The notes below the pieces were generated by a model. The model was not told where the DNA came from and ran no database searches. It saw only the letters and a list, made by a program, of their open reading frames with translations. This document shows positions 1 through 7,461 of a DNA stretch of 64,000 nt, one piece after another. Numbering within the stretch: position 1 is the stretch's first letter; every line of letters starts with the position of its first letter. This DNA comes from Bacillota bacterium (GTDB taxonomy: Bacteria; Bacillota; UBA4882; UBA8346), in contig JAEYRX010000100.1 of NCBI GenBank assembly GCA_023435225.1, positions 1-64,000 of the forward strand, in the 5' to 3' direction. Both the position numbers and the translations under genes were made by a program.

Positions 1-508
1 AGATGTCACCGTTCTTATTTTTAAGGAAAGATTCTTCCTGCAGTACCATCCAATGAGTGGCGCCAACCCAAATTAAGGATACAATTACAAAGACATAGCT
101 TGCAAATTTCATCTCCCAACCCATCAAATTCAGACCAAGAATAAAAAGAAATCCACCGACGTACATCGGGTTTCTGGAGTAACGATAAATTCCGTTAGTG
201 TTTAAATCACCGGTAGAACGTGAAAAAGAAGCTAAAGCAGTTAGATTAATAATTATTCCAATCAGGTAAATTAGCAATCCAATCCGAAACAATGTACTTG
301 AAATGATTGGTACAAAAATTGTCCAAAACAACACGGTTAACTGGGGCAAAAAGCCAAGCGTAAACATGATTTTTGACCCTTTATATTTGTATATTTCCGG
401 GTTTTCAATCGGTTTTCCCCGTTTACGGTTAATCCAAGCCATAAAGGCCCAAATTACGATATAACCCGGAAAAGATAATGACCATAAATTATACAAGTCC
501 ATCTTCAT
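1..508 (-). CDS. ICMT/NnrU-like integral membrane methyltransferase, partial (3' end outside window)
   Basis: About 169 residues are visible, running off the left edge. Several hydrophobic helices are followed by the motif GIYRYSRNPMYVGG near residues 110-123, which is the SAM/substrate-binding signature of the isoprenylcysteine carboxyl methyltransferase/PEMT-like membrane family. The start ATG at 508 has AAAGGTG upstream. Members of this family in bacteria methylate lipids or small hydrophobic molecules, but the substrate cannot be read from sequence. It lies beside a soluble methyltransferase gene in the same direction. Confidence 0.75.
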   Translation of the reverse strand, partial: MKMDLYNLWSLSFPGYIVIWAFMAWINRKRGKPIENPEIYKYKGSKIMFTLGFLPQLTVLFWTIFVPIISSTLFRIGLLIYLIGIIINLTALASFSRSTGDLNTNGIYRYSRNPMYVGGFLFILGLNLMGWEMKFASYVFVIVSLIWVGATHWMVLQEESFLKNKNGDI

Positions 509-672
509 ATTGAATAAACACCTTTCATAAAGATTGTTCATAGTAAACAGCAATATACCAGTAACCAAAACGGCAAGCATTTTATTACGCCCGCCGTTTA
601 ATCCTAAATTATTCTTAATGATATCATAATTTATAAAAAATTAAATATGTATCACCAAATATATTAATTACC

Positions 673-1322
673 TTACTTACAAGCCAAAACATAGTAATTT
701 ACAGGAGCAGAGTGGAGAATACCGTCTTCCATTATCTTAAACCCGCTTTCATTTAATAAATCGATCACCTGGCATTTTTGAAAGAAAGAAACGTATTTTA
801 TTAATCCAAGCAGTTTCATAATACTTATCAATAATAATCGGACTCCGGGTTTGAATGGAACCGGTTCCGCATAGCAATCGGTGGCCGCCGCCAGACAACC
901 GCCCTTTTTTAATAAACGGAATGCTTCCTCCAAAATAATTTTTGGTTCTTTTACAATATGTAAGGCGTTAAATATTAGTATAACATCAAATGAACCATCT
1001 TCATAAGGTAACTTATAACCATCACCGACTTGAAAATCAATATTATCAATTCCCATTTTAGTTGCTTTCGTTTTTGCCACAGCGATCATATTGGGGGAAA
1101 CATCCATTGCAATAACATTATCGATACAATCAGCGATACCTAATGAAATAATCCCGGTCCCGCAGGAATTTCTAAAACCCGGTCCGTCTTTTTTAGGACC
1201 CGTTTTACTATTTCAACCGATAAGTCATAAGCTTTTTTATAAACAGCGGTCTGTCGGTCGTAATTAGAAGCTAATTTATCCCATAAGATTTTTTCATTGA
1301 CAATTCGCTTATCATCCCGCAT
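673..1322 (-). pseudogene. class I SAM-dependent methyltransferase, frameshifted in motif I
   Basis: The N-terminal part (start ATG 1322, RBS AAAGGGGAAG) carries WDKLASNYDRQ and RVLEIPAG, then runs into a stop. The rest of the protein continues in another frame from about 1161: TGIISLGIAD, then DVSPNMIAVAK, GDGYKLPYEDGSFDVI and LKKGGCL, all typical UbiE/class I methyltransferase blocks. Adding one G to the GGG run at about 1159-1161 restores an intact motif I (LEIPAGTGIISLG), so a single-base loss explains the break. Either a recent pseudogene or a homopolymer sequencing error. The intact product would be about 216 residues. Confidence 0.8.
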
Positions 1323-1422
1323 TCAATTCTTCCCCTTTAAGTTATAAACTTATCTTTATCGACACATTTCTATAAATAAATATTTCAATTCGTTAATTGA
1401 AGTCAAAGTTATAATATTTGTT

Positions 1423-1908
1423 TCATTCTATGAATCTCCCGTCATCTTTCGACTCCGGTAATTTATGAATATTTTTCTTCAGCCAGCCGATTTTTTGCGG
1501 GTCTCTTACATCAAACACCGGTACAAAAGGTTTGATATCCAGAAGGGGGGTCTCATCAACGATATCGACATCCTCTATAAATAGCTTATTCCCTTCAATC
1601 TTTACCACTTTAACGATTGAAATACCAATAGGATTAGGCCTGCCGGGAGAGCGGGTGCTGAAAATCCCGTGTTCCCGGTCATCTAAAAAAGGTTTAACAA
1701 CCAATCTGGATTCCTTTATTAAATGTAAATGATAAATAAGATAAATATATGAAAACCCATCTACATCTTTTAGTCCTTCGGTAAATTCCGGAAAAATTTC
1801 AACCGTTCCGGCTATTCCCCGGGCCGCGGTCGGCTGGATCGGCGTACCTTTAGGCTCTTTATGCGGCGAATTTATGATTCCGATTGGTTTATAGCATATT
1901 GGGCACAT
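1423..1908 (-). CDS. trmO: TrmO-family tRNA methyltransferase (TsaA/YaeB-like)
   Basis: 161 residues, usual length for bacterial/archaeal short TrmO. Visible blocks are KPIGIINSPHKEPKGTPIQP near the N terminus, the acidic stretch EIFPEFTEGLKDVDGFSYIYLIYHLH, and the strongly conserved STRSPGRPNPIGIS around residues 84-97. The family N6-methylates threonylcarbamoyladenosine at position 37 of tRNA using SAM. Start ATG 1908 follows GGAGGGTAAAAG. It lies 22 bases downstream of the Mrp gene, so the two are probably co-transcribed. In many anaerobes this family sits near metal or cofactor genes. Confidence 0.88.
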   Translation of the reverse strand: MCPICYKPIGIINSPHKEPKGTPIQPTAARGIAGTVEIFPEFTEGLKDVDGFSYIYLIYHLHLIKESRLVVKPFLDDREHGIFSTRSPGRPNPIGISIVKVVKIEGNKLFIEDVDIVDETPLLDIKPFVPVFDVRDPQKIGWLKKNIHKLPESKDDGRFIE

Positions 1909-1930
1909 CTTTTACCCTCCGGTATTGCAC

Positions 1931-2728
1931 CTATAAATTAAGTTTTAGTAATAAATTATTTACAACACTTTCGAAAAAACCGCCGCAGATCAAATCGACA
2001 GTCTCAATCTTCCCTTCATCACTCAACTCAGCCACTTCAGGAATAATTGGTAATCTACCAAGGATCTCAATTCCGGACTCCTTGGACACCTCTTCAATCC
2101 GGCTTTTTCCAAAAAGTTCGCTCTTTTTCCGGCACTCAGGGCATTCAAAATAACTCATGTTTTCTAGCAAACCCAAAATCGGCATACTCATCTTCTCCGC
2201 CATATTGATTGCTTTCTTGACAATCAAAGCTACCAATTCCTGGGGTGAAGTGACTACTATTAGTCCATCTAAAGGCAGTGATTGCATTACGGTCAATGGT
2301 ACGTCACCGGTCCCCGGCGGTAGATCAACGATTAGGAAATCCAGGTCGCCCCAATCAACTTGTTCATAAAATTGTTTTACTGTTCCGGCGAGTAACGGCC
2401 CCCTCCATATTACCGGTTCGTCTTCTTTCTCCAATAGCAAGTTAATAGAGATGATTTTTACTCCTGTAACCGAATCCCGGGGTAAAATTATATCGCCGAT
2501 CACCTCGGCCCTGCCCTTAATTCCGAACACTTTTGGAATACTGGGGCCGGTGATATCGGCGTCCAAAATTCCCACTTTATATCCCTTACGGTTTAGTCCC
2601 GCAGCCAATAATGCTGTAATGGAAGACTTTCCAACCCCGCCTTTGCCGCTCATTATCGCTATGGTGTGCTTTATTGTTCCATAAGGATTACTAACCTTTT
2701 CAAAAATATGTTTTGAATTTTCAGTCAT
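1931..2728 (-). CDS. mrp: Mrp/NBP35-family Fe-S cluster carrier ATPase
   Basis: 265 residues. Deviant Walker A MSGKGGVGKSS at about 27-37, switch I DADITGPSIPK, Walker B LIVDLPPGTGD, and a C-terminal CPECRKKSELFG where the CxxC pair would ligate a bridging 4Fe-4S cluster. The family assembles or carries Fe-S clusters for apoproteins. It is the downstream end of a gene group rich in MinD-ferredoxin ATPases and NifX-like proteins, which fits a role in metal-cluster handling. The N-terminal DUF59 domain of longer Mrp proteins is absent. Confidence 0.9.
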   Translation of the reverse strand: MTENSKHIFEKVSNPYGTIKHTIAIMSGKGGVGKSSITALLAAGLNRKGYKVGILDADITGPSIPKVFGIKGRAEVIGDIILPRDSVTGVKIISINLLLEKEDEPVIWRGPLLAGTVKQFYEQVDWGDLDFLIVDLPPGTGDVPLTVMQSLPLDGLIVVTSPQELVALIVKKAINMAEKMSMPILGLLENMSYFECPECRKKSELFGKSRIEEVSKESGIEILGRLPIIPEVAELSDEGKIETVDLICGGFFESVVNNLLLKLNL

Positions 2729-2758
2729 CCGGATCGATCAACCTTTCTAACTTTAATT

Positions 2759-2864
2759 TTAGGGAAGCGCTTGATTAATTGAATAATTGACGATTTTGTG
2801 CTTCGTAAAAGGCCTAATACCGCATATTTGCTCGCACAAAATCGGATTAATCAGCGCTTCCTTA
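2759..2864. repeat. 105-bp palindromic dispersed repeat, copy 1
   Basis: First of seven copies of a MITE/REP-like element. Ends are the inverted pair GGGAAGCGCTTGATTAAT / ATTAATCAGCGCTTCC; an inner pair CGATTTTGTGC / GCACAAAATCG flanks a loop with the conserved text CTAATACCGCATATTTGC. No coding capacity. It separates mrp from the small zinc-ribbon gene. Confidence 0.9.
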
Positions 2865-2889
2865 GCTATATAATTTTTAAAGAATTATA

Positions 2890-2973
2890 TCCGCAGAGGC
2901 GCAAAGGCGCGGAGCTTTTAATAATATAATTAATAGTTGTTTTTTCCCTCTGCGTCTCAGCGTCTCAGCGGGA
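2890..2973. repeat. GC-rich inverted repeat (CCGCAGAGGCGC type), copy 1
   Basis: Arms CCGCAGAGGCGCAAAGGCGC and CTCTGCGTCTCAGCGTCTC surround an AT-rich centre of about 25 bases. The same element occurs at 38268-38350 in the opposite orientation, and a shortened relative is seen near 60978-61025. Could fold as a hairpin in RNA; no gene in it. Confidence 0.8.
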
Positions 2974-3009
2974 TAATAATGAATAGACATAATTAAGCGC
3001 TTTTATTTA

Positions 3010-3222
3010 TTATTGTCTGGTCATCCGTGTTCCACATTTCGGACAACTTACCGAAGAACACGGTATTCCGGCTTGATGTGATAGCTTCTCCCCACAATTT
3101 GGGCAAATACAATAACCCCCGGGTCCGGCGCTACTTTTTCGCATACCGCCCCGGCCGCGCCCCATTCCTCTTTCAACTCCAGGGCCTTGCCCCAACGGAC
3201 CAGTCCCATCACCAAACGGCAT
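3010..3222 (-). CDS. small GDGTGP-type protein with zinc-ribbon-like CxxC pairs
   Basis: 70 residues from ATG 3222 (AGGAGG placed 8 bases upstream; the ATG two codons earlier overlaps the RBS too closely). N terminus MPFGDGTGPLGQGPG is the hallmark of the DUF5320-like small proteins that accompany NifX-like genes in anaerobes. The C-terminal half has CICPNCG and CPKCG, probably a zinc or Fe-S binding ribbon. Function unknown. It sits between the NifX-like gene and mrp, so a role in metal-cluster metabolism is inferred from context only. Confidence 0.75.
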   Translation of the reverse strand: MPFGDGTGPLGQGPGVERGMGRGRGGMRKSSAGPGGYCICPNCGEKLSHQAGIPCSSVSCPKCGTRMTRQ

Positions 3223-3243
3223 TATCATTACCTCCTAACAATT

Positions 3244-3350
3244 AACCCAAGTCAAAGGTCTAAGGTCTAAGGTCGAAGGTCAAAATCATACTTAGGTCAA
3301 GAAGTACTCTTTAATTTGACTTTAGACTTTGGACTTTTGACTGGTTTTAG
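3244..3350. repeat. inverted repeat built of GTCTAAGG/GACTTTAGAC units
   Basis: The left arm contains AGTCAAAGGTCTAAGGTC with short tandem GGTCTAA units; the right arm reads TTTGACTTTAGACTTTGG and TTTTGACTGG. Together they form a long imperfect hairpin in the gap between the NifX-like gene and the zinc-ribbon gene. Confidence 0.7.
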
Positions 3351-3352
3351 TG

Positions 3353-3733
3353 TTAATGCGGATGGTCGCACTCGCTTTTCTCGACTCCATAGCCCTTTCC
3401 GTCTCCAGGTTTACACAGGCTGGCTCCACCCTGTAAACTGCCGGTTTCAAGTTTGGAAATCACATCATTAATCTTGCCGCTGACTCCCATAATCGTTTTG
3501 ATCCCATAATCATTAAAAAAGCCGGTGGCTCGCGCCCCCATACCTCCGCAAACGATACATTCGGTCCCTTTCTGATGCAAAAACCTAGGAATTAATCCCG
3601 GTTCATGCCCCGGATTATTCAAAGATTCCTTTAAGATTGTCTTCCCATTTTCAATGTCGATTATGGTAAATGAAGGACAGCGTCCAAAATGGGCTGAAAC
3701 ATAATCTCCATCAGTTGATATTGCAATTCGCAT
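3353..3733 (-). CDS. NifX/NafY-like dinitrogenase Fe-Mo cofactor family protein
   Basis: 126 residues from ATG 3733, chosen because AGGAGG lies 7 bases upstream. Starts MRIAISTDGDYVSAHFGRCPSF, the classic start of the family; the centre has IVCGGMGARATGFFNDYGIKTIMG. The C terminus is rich in G, C, H and D (SLCKPGDGKGYGVEKSECDHPH), a possible metal-binding tail. Family members bind FeMo-co-like or simple metal clusters; no nitrogenase genes are seen here, so this is one of the widespread non-nitrogenase paralogues. The upstream ATPase gene ends 2 bases before this start. Confidence 0.88.
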   Translation of the reverse strand: MRIAISTDGDYVSAHFGRCPSFTIIDIENGKTILKESLNNPGHEPGLIPRFLHQKGTECIVCGGMGARATGFFNDYGIKTIMGVSGKINDVISKLETGSLQGGASLCKPGDGKGYGVEKSECDHPH

Positions 3734-3734
3734 T

Positions 3735-4619
3735 TTAAAAACCTCCTTTTTTTCCACTCGATAACTTATCTATTTCCTCTTCAAGCTTTTTCCAAATATT
3801 TATAATTTCCGTAATAAATCGGAGATTATTAGTTTCAATCGGAGTTTTAAATTCTTGTAGAGCTTTCATAATTTCCGGATCAAACGGGATTTTACCAATG
3901 ACGGGAAAACTATTTTCCCGGCAAAATTTCTCTATGGTCGCTGTTATTTCAGGATTTAAATCGAATTTATTTATACATACGAAACCAGGGATCTGAAAAT
4001 GCCGGGTAACACTTAAAACTCGTTCCAAATCGCTCAACCCGGATTTAGTCGGTTCAGCGACGGCAACTACGGCGCTGGCCCCTGTAATCGATGCGATTAC
4101 TACACAACCGATACCTGGAGAGCCGTCAATTAAAACCCACTTTTCATCTTTTTTGAATTGCTCCAGTTTTTTGCGAACTTCGGTGACCAGTTTGCCCGAA
4201 CCTTCCGCTCCCACATCTAATAAAGCATGAGCAAAGGTTCCTCTGTCGGTTTCAGCCACATAAGTCTGACCGGTCTTAACCGGTTCCAGACTAATCGCTT
4301 TGATCGGACAGACAATGATACAAGCTCCGCAGCCTTCACAATGCATTGGGATTATCTCAATCGTATCCTTAATCGCGTTAAACCGGCATACTTCCTTACA
4401 TCGACCGCATTCTATACAAACATCGGCATCAATCACCGCTTCTCTGGCTCCGTAAAAATCCTCCGTAAATAAAGACTTATTATCAAGCAGAATATGAAGA
4501 TTTGGAGCGTCCACATCACAGTCGGCCAGCATCTTCTCTTTTACCAGTAAACTTAACGAGGCCACCAAAGTACTTTTACCGGTACCACCCTTACCGCTAA
4601 CAAATGATATTTGTTTCAT
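3735..4619 (-). CDS. MinD-superfamily P-loop ATPase with inserted 2x[4Fe-4S] ferredoxin domain (second copy)
   Basis: 294 residues. Walker A SGKGGTGKST at 9-18, then an inserted ferredoxin domain at about 60-110 with CIECGRCKEVC and CEGCGACIIVCP, then LIDGSPGIGC as Walker B-like block. Such ATPases are found in pairs in anaerobes next to NifX-like genes and are thought to load or transfer Fe-S clusters. Start overlaps the end of the upstream paralogue by 23 bases, which suggests translational coupling and a heterodimer. Confidence 0.9.
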   Translation of the reverse strand: MKQISFVSGKGGTGKSTLVASLSLLVKEKMLADCDVDAPNLHILLDNKSLFTEDFYGAREAVIDADVCIECGRCKEVCRFNAIKDTIEIIPMHCEGCGACIIVCPIKAISLEPVKTGQTYVAETDRGTFAHALLDVGAEGSGKLVTEVRKKLEQFKKDEKWVLIDGSPGIGCVVIASITGASAVVAVAEPTKSGLSDLERVLSVTRHFQIPGFVCINKFDLNPEITATIEKFCRENSFPVIGKIPFDPEIMKALQEFKTPIETNNLRFITEIINIWKKLEEEIDKLSSGKKGGF

Positions 4620-5445
4620 CCTTCAACGCCCCTTCCACCTTGGCATAGACCTCCTGAAACCGACTGATCCATTCCGAATTGGCTTGAACCGGTAAGATAC
4701 CTTTGGAATAGTTTTCAGCGATCTCCCGGGAAAAAGGGATTTCCAGCAGGACTTCGATTCCATTTTCGGTACAGAAATCATGAATCATCTTCTCGTTGTC
4801 GGTTGCTTTATTGATGATTACTCCATAAGGAATCCCCATCTTTTTGACAAGTCCGGCGGCGATTTTTAAGTCATGGAGCCCGAAAGGGGTCGGTTCCGTT
4901 ACCAGGATACAATAATCACAACCGTCAACGGACTGCACCACCGGGCAGGAAGCTCCCGGTGGGCAATCAAGTACTACCGGTAGCTCCTTATCCATAAGCT
5001 TTTTTAACTCCCGGATAATCGGGATACTAATCGGTTCCCCGATATTCAGGCGGCCATGCAAGAAAGTTCCGGTATTATCCGATTCCACCACCCCAATTAC
5101 CCGGTCGGTTTCCTGAATTGCTCCAGTCGGGCAAGCTATTGAACAGGCGCCGCAATGATGACAAATCTCTGAAAAAAGTAGCACTTTATCTTTAATTACC
5201 GCCAGCGCGTGAAATTGACAAGCCTTAGCGCATTTGCCGCACGAGCTGCATTTTGCCGGTTCGACTTCGGGGACCGGTACTTTTACTTCATAGGTATTAT
5301 GAAGTTCCGGTTTTAAGAAGATTGCTCCATTTGGCTCTTCAACATCGCAATCAATATATTGACAATTATCCAAGGCCAAAACCAAACTGGCGGAGACGGT
5401 CGTTTTTCCGGTCCCGCCCTTTCCGCTCAAAACCGCAATTTTCAT
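4597..5445 (-). CDS. MinD-superfamily P-loop ATPase with inserted 2x[4Fe-4S] ferredoxin domain (first copy)
   Basis: 282 residues. Walker A SGKGGTGKTT at 7-16, ferredoxin insert with CSSCGKCAKAC and CHHCGACSIACP around 65-105, and VLDCPPGASCPV as the switch II/Walker B region. Same architecture as the next gene but clearly diverged. Its ATG overlaps the stop of the NifX-like gene before it. Acts in the cytosol; role in Fe-S or metal-cluster assembly is inferred from family and context. Confidence 0.9.
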   Translation of the reverse strand: MKIAVLSGKGGTGKTTVSASLVLALDNCQYIDCDVEEPNGAIFLKPELHNTYEVKVPVPEVEPAKCSSCGKCAKACQFHALAVIKDKVLLFSEICHHCGACSIACPTGAIQETDRVIGVVESDNTGTFLHGRLNIGEPISIPIIRELKKLMDKELPVVLDCPPGASCPVVQSVDGCDYCILVTEPTPFGLHDLKIAAGLVKKMGIPYGVIINKATDNEKMIHDFCTENGIEVLLEIPFSREIAENYSKGILPVQANSEWISRFQEVYAKVEGALKDETNIIC

Positions 5446-5825
5446 TTAGGCTCTCCCGTTTGCCCCATTCCAAAATGAGACGGAACCGCATTATCAATCT
5501 TTTCCAGCGTTCCTTTATTAAATTTTTCAATATTTTGCCGGACTGAAGAAAGTGTCCCTCTATAAATGGGAATTTCAGCCGTATTTAAAACATTCATGGC
5601 ATTTGGTCCGACATTACCGGTTATTACCGCCTCCACTCCCTTATCCACCATTGTCTGCGCCGAAATAATACCTACACCTCCGGCTGATGCCGCCGCCGTG
5701 TTGTCAATTGCTTCAAACTTCAGCGTCTCCGAATCGGCTATTAAAAAATACGCCGCTCTACCAAAACGCTGATCCATTATACTTTCAAGTTGATTTCCCA
5801 CTGCTGAAACGGCAATTTTCATCAT
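5442..5825 (-). CDS. NifX-like dinitrogenase Fe-Mo cofactor family protein, first gene of the operon
   Basis: 127 residues. Starts MMKIAVSAVGNQLESIMDQRFGRAAYFLI and has the ASAGGVGIISAQTMVDKGVEAVITGNVGPNA core of the family (positions 45-80). RBS AAGGAGGATGTAA precedes ATG ATG at 5825. First gene after a strong promoter at 5884-5912; the following three genes overlap or nearly touch, so this is the operon head. Confidence 0.88.
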   Translation of the reverse strand: MMKIAVSAVGNQLESIMDQRFGRAAYFLIADSETLKFEAIDNTAAASAGGVGIISAQTMVDKGVEAVITGNVGPNAMNVLNTAEIPIYRGTLSSVRQNIEKFNKGTLEKIDNAVPSHFGMGQTGEPK

Positions 5826-5865
5826 TTACATCCTCCTTTATAGTTTGAAATAGAATAAACTTTGT

Positions 5866-5912
5866 CGGCTTATGCTTATAAATATAATATGTTTATTTTG
5901 GGCATATGTCAA
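5866..5912 (-). promoter_or_regulatory. sigma-A promoter with CATATGCCC / GCATAAGCC operator-like motifs
   Basis: On the minus strand TTGACA (5907-5912), a 17-base spacer and TATTAT (5884-5889). The spacer begins TATGCCC, so CATATGCCC overlaps the -35, and GCATAAGCC follows about 8-16 bases after the -10 (5868-5876). The same arrangement recurs in front of the GDGTGP gene at 7276. Likely operator for a shared regulator; the UPF0251 proteins encoded at 15168 and 23503 are candidates by inference. Confidence 0.7.
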
Positions 5913-6760
5913 TTATTTATCCGGAAAATAAAAACGTAATCACCTAAATCAACCCCGAGGTCGGCAGCGATTACCGGGCATTTTGCTTTTAGTAGAAAAA
6001 AAATTTCTCTTTTTTCATCAGATAGAGTTTCATAATTTCCCTGACCTTTGCTGATAACAATATCCGCTTCCAAGAAAACTTTCAAAAATTCCCGATCGCA
6101 TTCTGAAAGAATAACTCCGGGAGCGTCGCATCCGGTGGATATAATCCTAGCTTGCCGGTTTAATCCAGCCGATTCCGCATCTTCGACGGTTGCGTCATTA
6201 ATAATCGGGCCGCTACGAACGGCATAAATAATGTTCAAATTCAACATTTCTTCAACCAAAACCCTATCAAATACTGTTTCCCCAGCATTATCGCCTATAA
6301 TGAGCATTGTCCTTGAATTTTTTAAGTGATCCCGGAATCGTTCGATATCACAGATTTTAAACTCTTTGGGAAGTTCCTTTCTTAAATAGTCGCTGTCTCT
6401 TATATCACTATTGATCGCTGCATCGAAAACATTGCCTACCGCAGCGATCTTAAAAACCCAATAAAGCCGGTCGGATTTTTGGAATAAAAAACGTTTAAGA
6501 TCAGGGTAGTACTGTAAAGCAAGCTCAAGATGTTTTTGTTTAAGTCTTTGATAAGGATCTGCTATGCCGGTATGTTGCTTTACCAAAAGATGCATCGCTC
6601 GTCCCACTTCCGGAGCATAACGATAAGAATTATATTCTTTAATAATATCGATGGCGGCTTTCAAGATTTTCGCTTGTGTCTCCTCGTTATCCATGGCCAT
6701 TCGGGAAGCCCTCAAAATTTGACTTAAAAAGCAGGGTAGACAATCCAATTGAATCTTCAT
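5909..6760 (-). CDS. DUF89 (ARMT1-like) metal-dependent phosphatase family protein
   Basis: 283 residues from ATG 6760 (a TTG one codon earlier is less likely; GGATTC lies upstream). N-terminal DCLPCFLSQILRASRMA and the core IIGDNAGETVFDR (about 153-165), SGPIINDATVEDAE and ISKGQGNYETLS are the conserved blocks of DUF89, a metal-dependent fold with damage-control phosphatase activity in characterised members. The stop codon lies inside the promoter of the downstream NifX-like operon. Substrate unknown. Confidence 0.85.
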   Translation of the reverse strand: MKIQLDCLPCFLSQILRASRMAMDNEETQAKILKAAIDIIKEYNSYRYAPEVGRAMHLLVKQHTGIADPYQRLKQKHLELALQYYPDLKRFLFQKSDRLYWVFKIAAVGNVFDAAINSDIRDSDYLRKELPKEFKICDIERFRDHLKNSRTMLIIGDNAGETVFDRVLVEEMLNLNIIYAVRSGPIINDATVEDAESAGLNRQARIISTGCDAPGVILSECDREFLKVFLEADIVISKGQGNYETLSDEKREIFFLLKAKCPVIAADLGVDLGDYVFIFRINN

Positions 6761-6796
6761 CAAATTTGAATCCTTTCAATGTCAAATATCATCCGA

Positions 6797-6828
6797 TAAA
6801 AAAAGACAGAGGCTTGCCCAAGGCCTCG
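6797..6828 (-). terminator. Rho-independent terminator/attenuator after the GDGTGP gene
   Basis: On the minus strand GAGGCCTTGGGCAAGCCTC forms a hairpin and is followed by TGTCTTTTTTT. It lies between the GDGTGP gene and the DUF89 gene, so it should limit read-through into DUF89. Confidence 0.75.
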
Positions 6829-6858
6829 TGATTCAGTAGTTTAGGAGCCAGATCTCAC

Positions 6859-7200
6859 TTACTTCTCATTCTTTTGTAGTTCATTTAAGCGTTCTTTAGC
6901 ATTAGTCAGTGATTGTTCCATCATTTCTATCTGACTTTTAAGCATCCGAACTTCAGCAGCCGGATCAATACCAGCATCTTGATTAATCGGCATAAAGGGC
7001 GCGGCAGTCGGAGAGCCCGAAAAATAAGCCCAGCCCGGAATCCCGGTAGCCCAAAATCTCCGGCGCATTCCCCGGCCAAAACCGAATCCCAAAGCGGGAT
7101 TTGCAAAACCAGATACCGAATACCCGTTACAGTATCCAGCGCCTCGCCCGCTCATTGGTCCCAACCCCATCGGTCCGGTCCCATCTCCTCTTGGCATCAT
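6859..7200 (-). CDS. GDGTGP-type (DUF5320-like) protein with C-terminal coiled coil
   Basis: 113 residues from ATG 7200, chosen because AGGAGGTGAGA lies directly upstream. N terminus MMPRGDGTGPMGLGPMSGRGAGYC is the family signature; the middle is Gly/Phe/Pro/Arg-rich and low in complexity; the last 35 residues (AAEVRMLKSQIEMMEQSLTN and on) are a predicted coiled coil. Function unknown. Family members lie next to NifX-like and MinD-ferredoxin genes, as here. Own promoter at 7253-7281. Confidence 0.8.
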   Translation of the reverse strand: MMPRGDGTGPMGLGPMSGRGAGYCNGYSVSGFANPALGFGFGRGMRRRFWATGIPGWAYFSGSPTAAPFMPINQDAGIDPAAEVRMLKSQIEMMEQSLTNAKERLNELQKNEK

Positions 7201-7223
7201 TCTCACCTCCTGGCTAATTTTTA

Positions 7224-7281
7224 TGGGCATATGCTAATATCTTTCTAAAATTATTATAGAATAGTTTCGGGCATATGTCAA
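7224..7281 (-). promoter_or_regulatory. sigma-A promoter with two CATATGCCC motifs
   Basis: Minus strand TTGACA (7276-7281), 17-base spacer, TATAAT (7253-7258). CATATGCCC overlaps the -35/spacer and a second GCATATGCCC sits about 20 bases after the -10 (7224-7233). This copies the layout at 5866-5912 and points to one regulator acting on both transcripts. Confidence 0.75.
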
Positions 7282-7386
7282 TAATTATAGAAACAATTTT
7301 TAATATACCAGCCGTCAATCGGATATGGTCATTTTGAACAATACCAATTGATTGTTACCGCTGTGATTGTTAAAGATGATAAGGCA

Positions 7387-7420
7387 AAAAATTATTAACC
7401 CCATGGGAGATGGGGTTAAT
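7387..7420 (-). terminator. Rho-independent terminator of the sugar ABC operon
   Basis: ATTAACCCCAT / ATGGGGTTAAT stem with a 5-base loop, followed on the minus strand by AATTTTTT. It lies about 40 bases after the stop of the last permease gene. Confidence 0.8.
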
Positions 7421-7461
7421 AAAAAGGAAGGAGGGAGGAGTTAAGTGATTAAGTTGTTTCT

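Noticed and set aside
2157..2684. Plus-strand open frames opposite mrp and similar frames opposite other long genes
   Set aside because: They mirror the codon structure of well-supported minus-strand genes and lack ribosome-binding sites.
3229..3352. Short tandem GGTCTAA/GGTCGAA units as a CRISPR-like array
   Set aside because: Units are 7-8 bases without spacers and pair with a mirrored arm; they form an inverted repeat, not an array.
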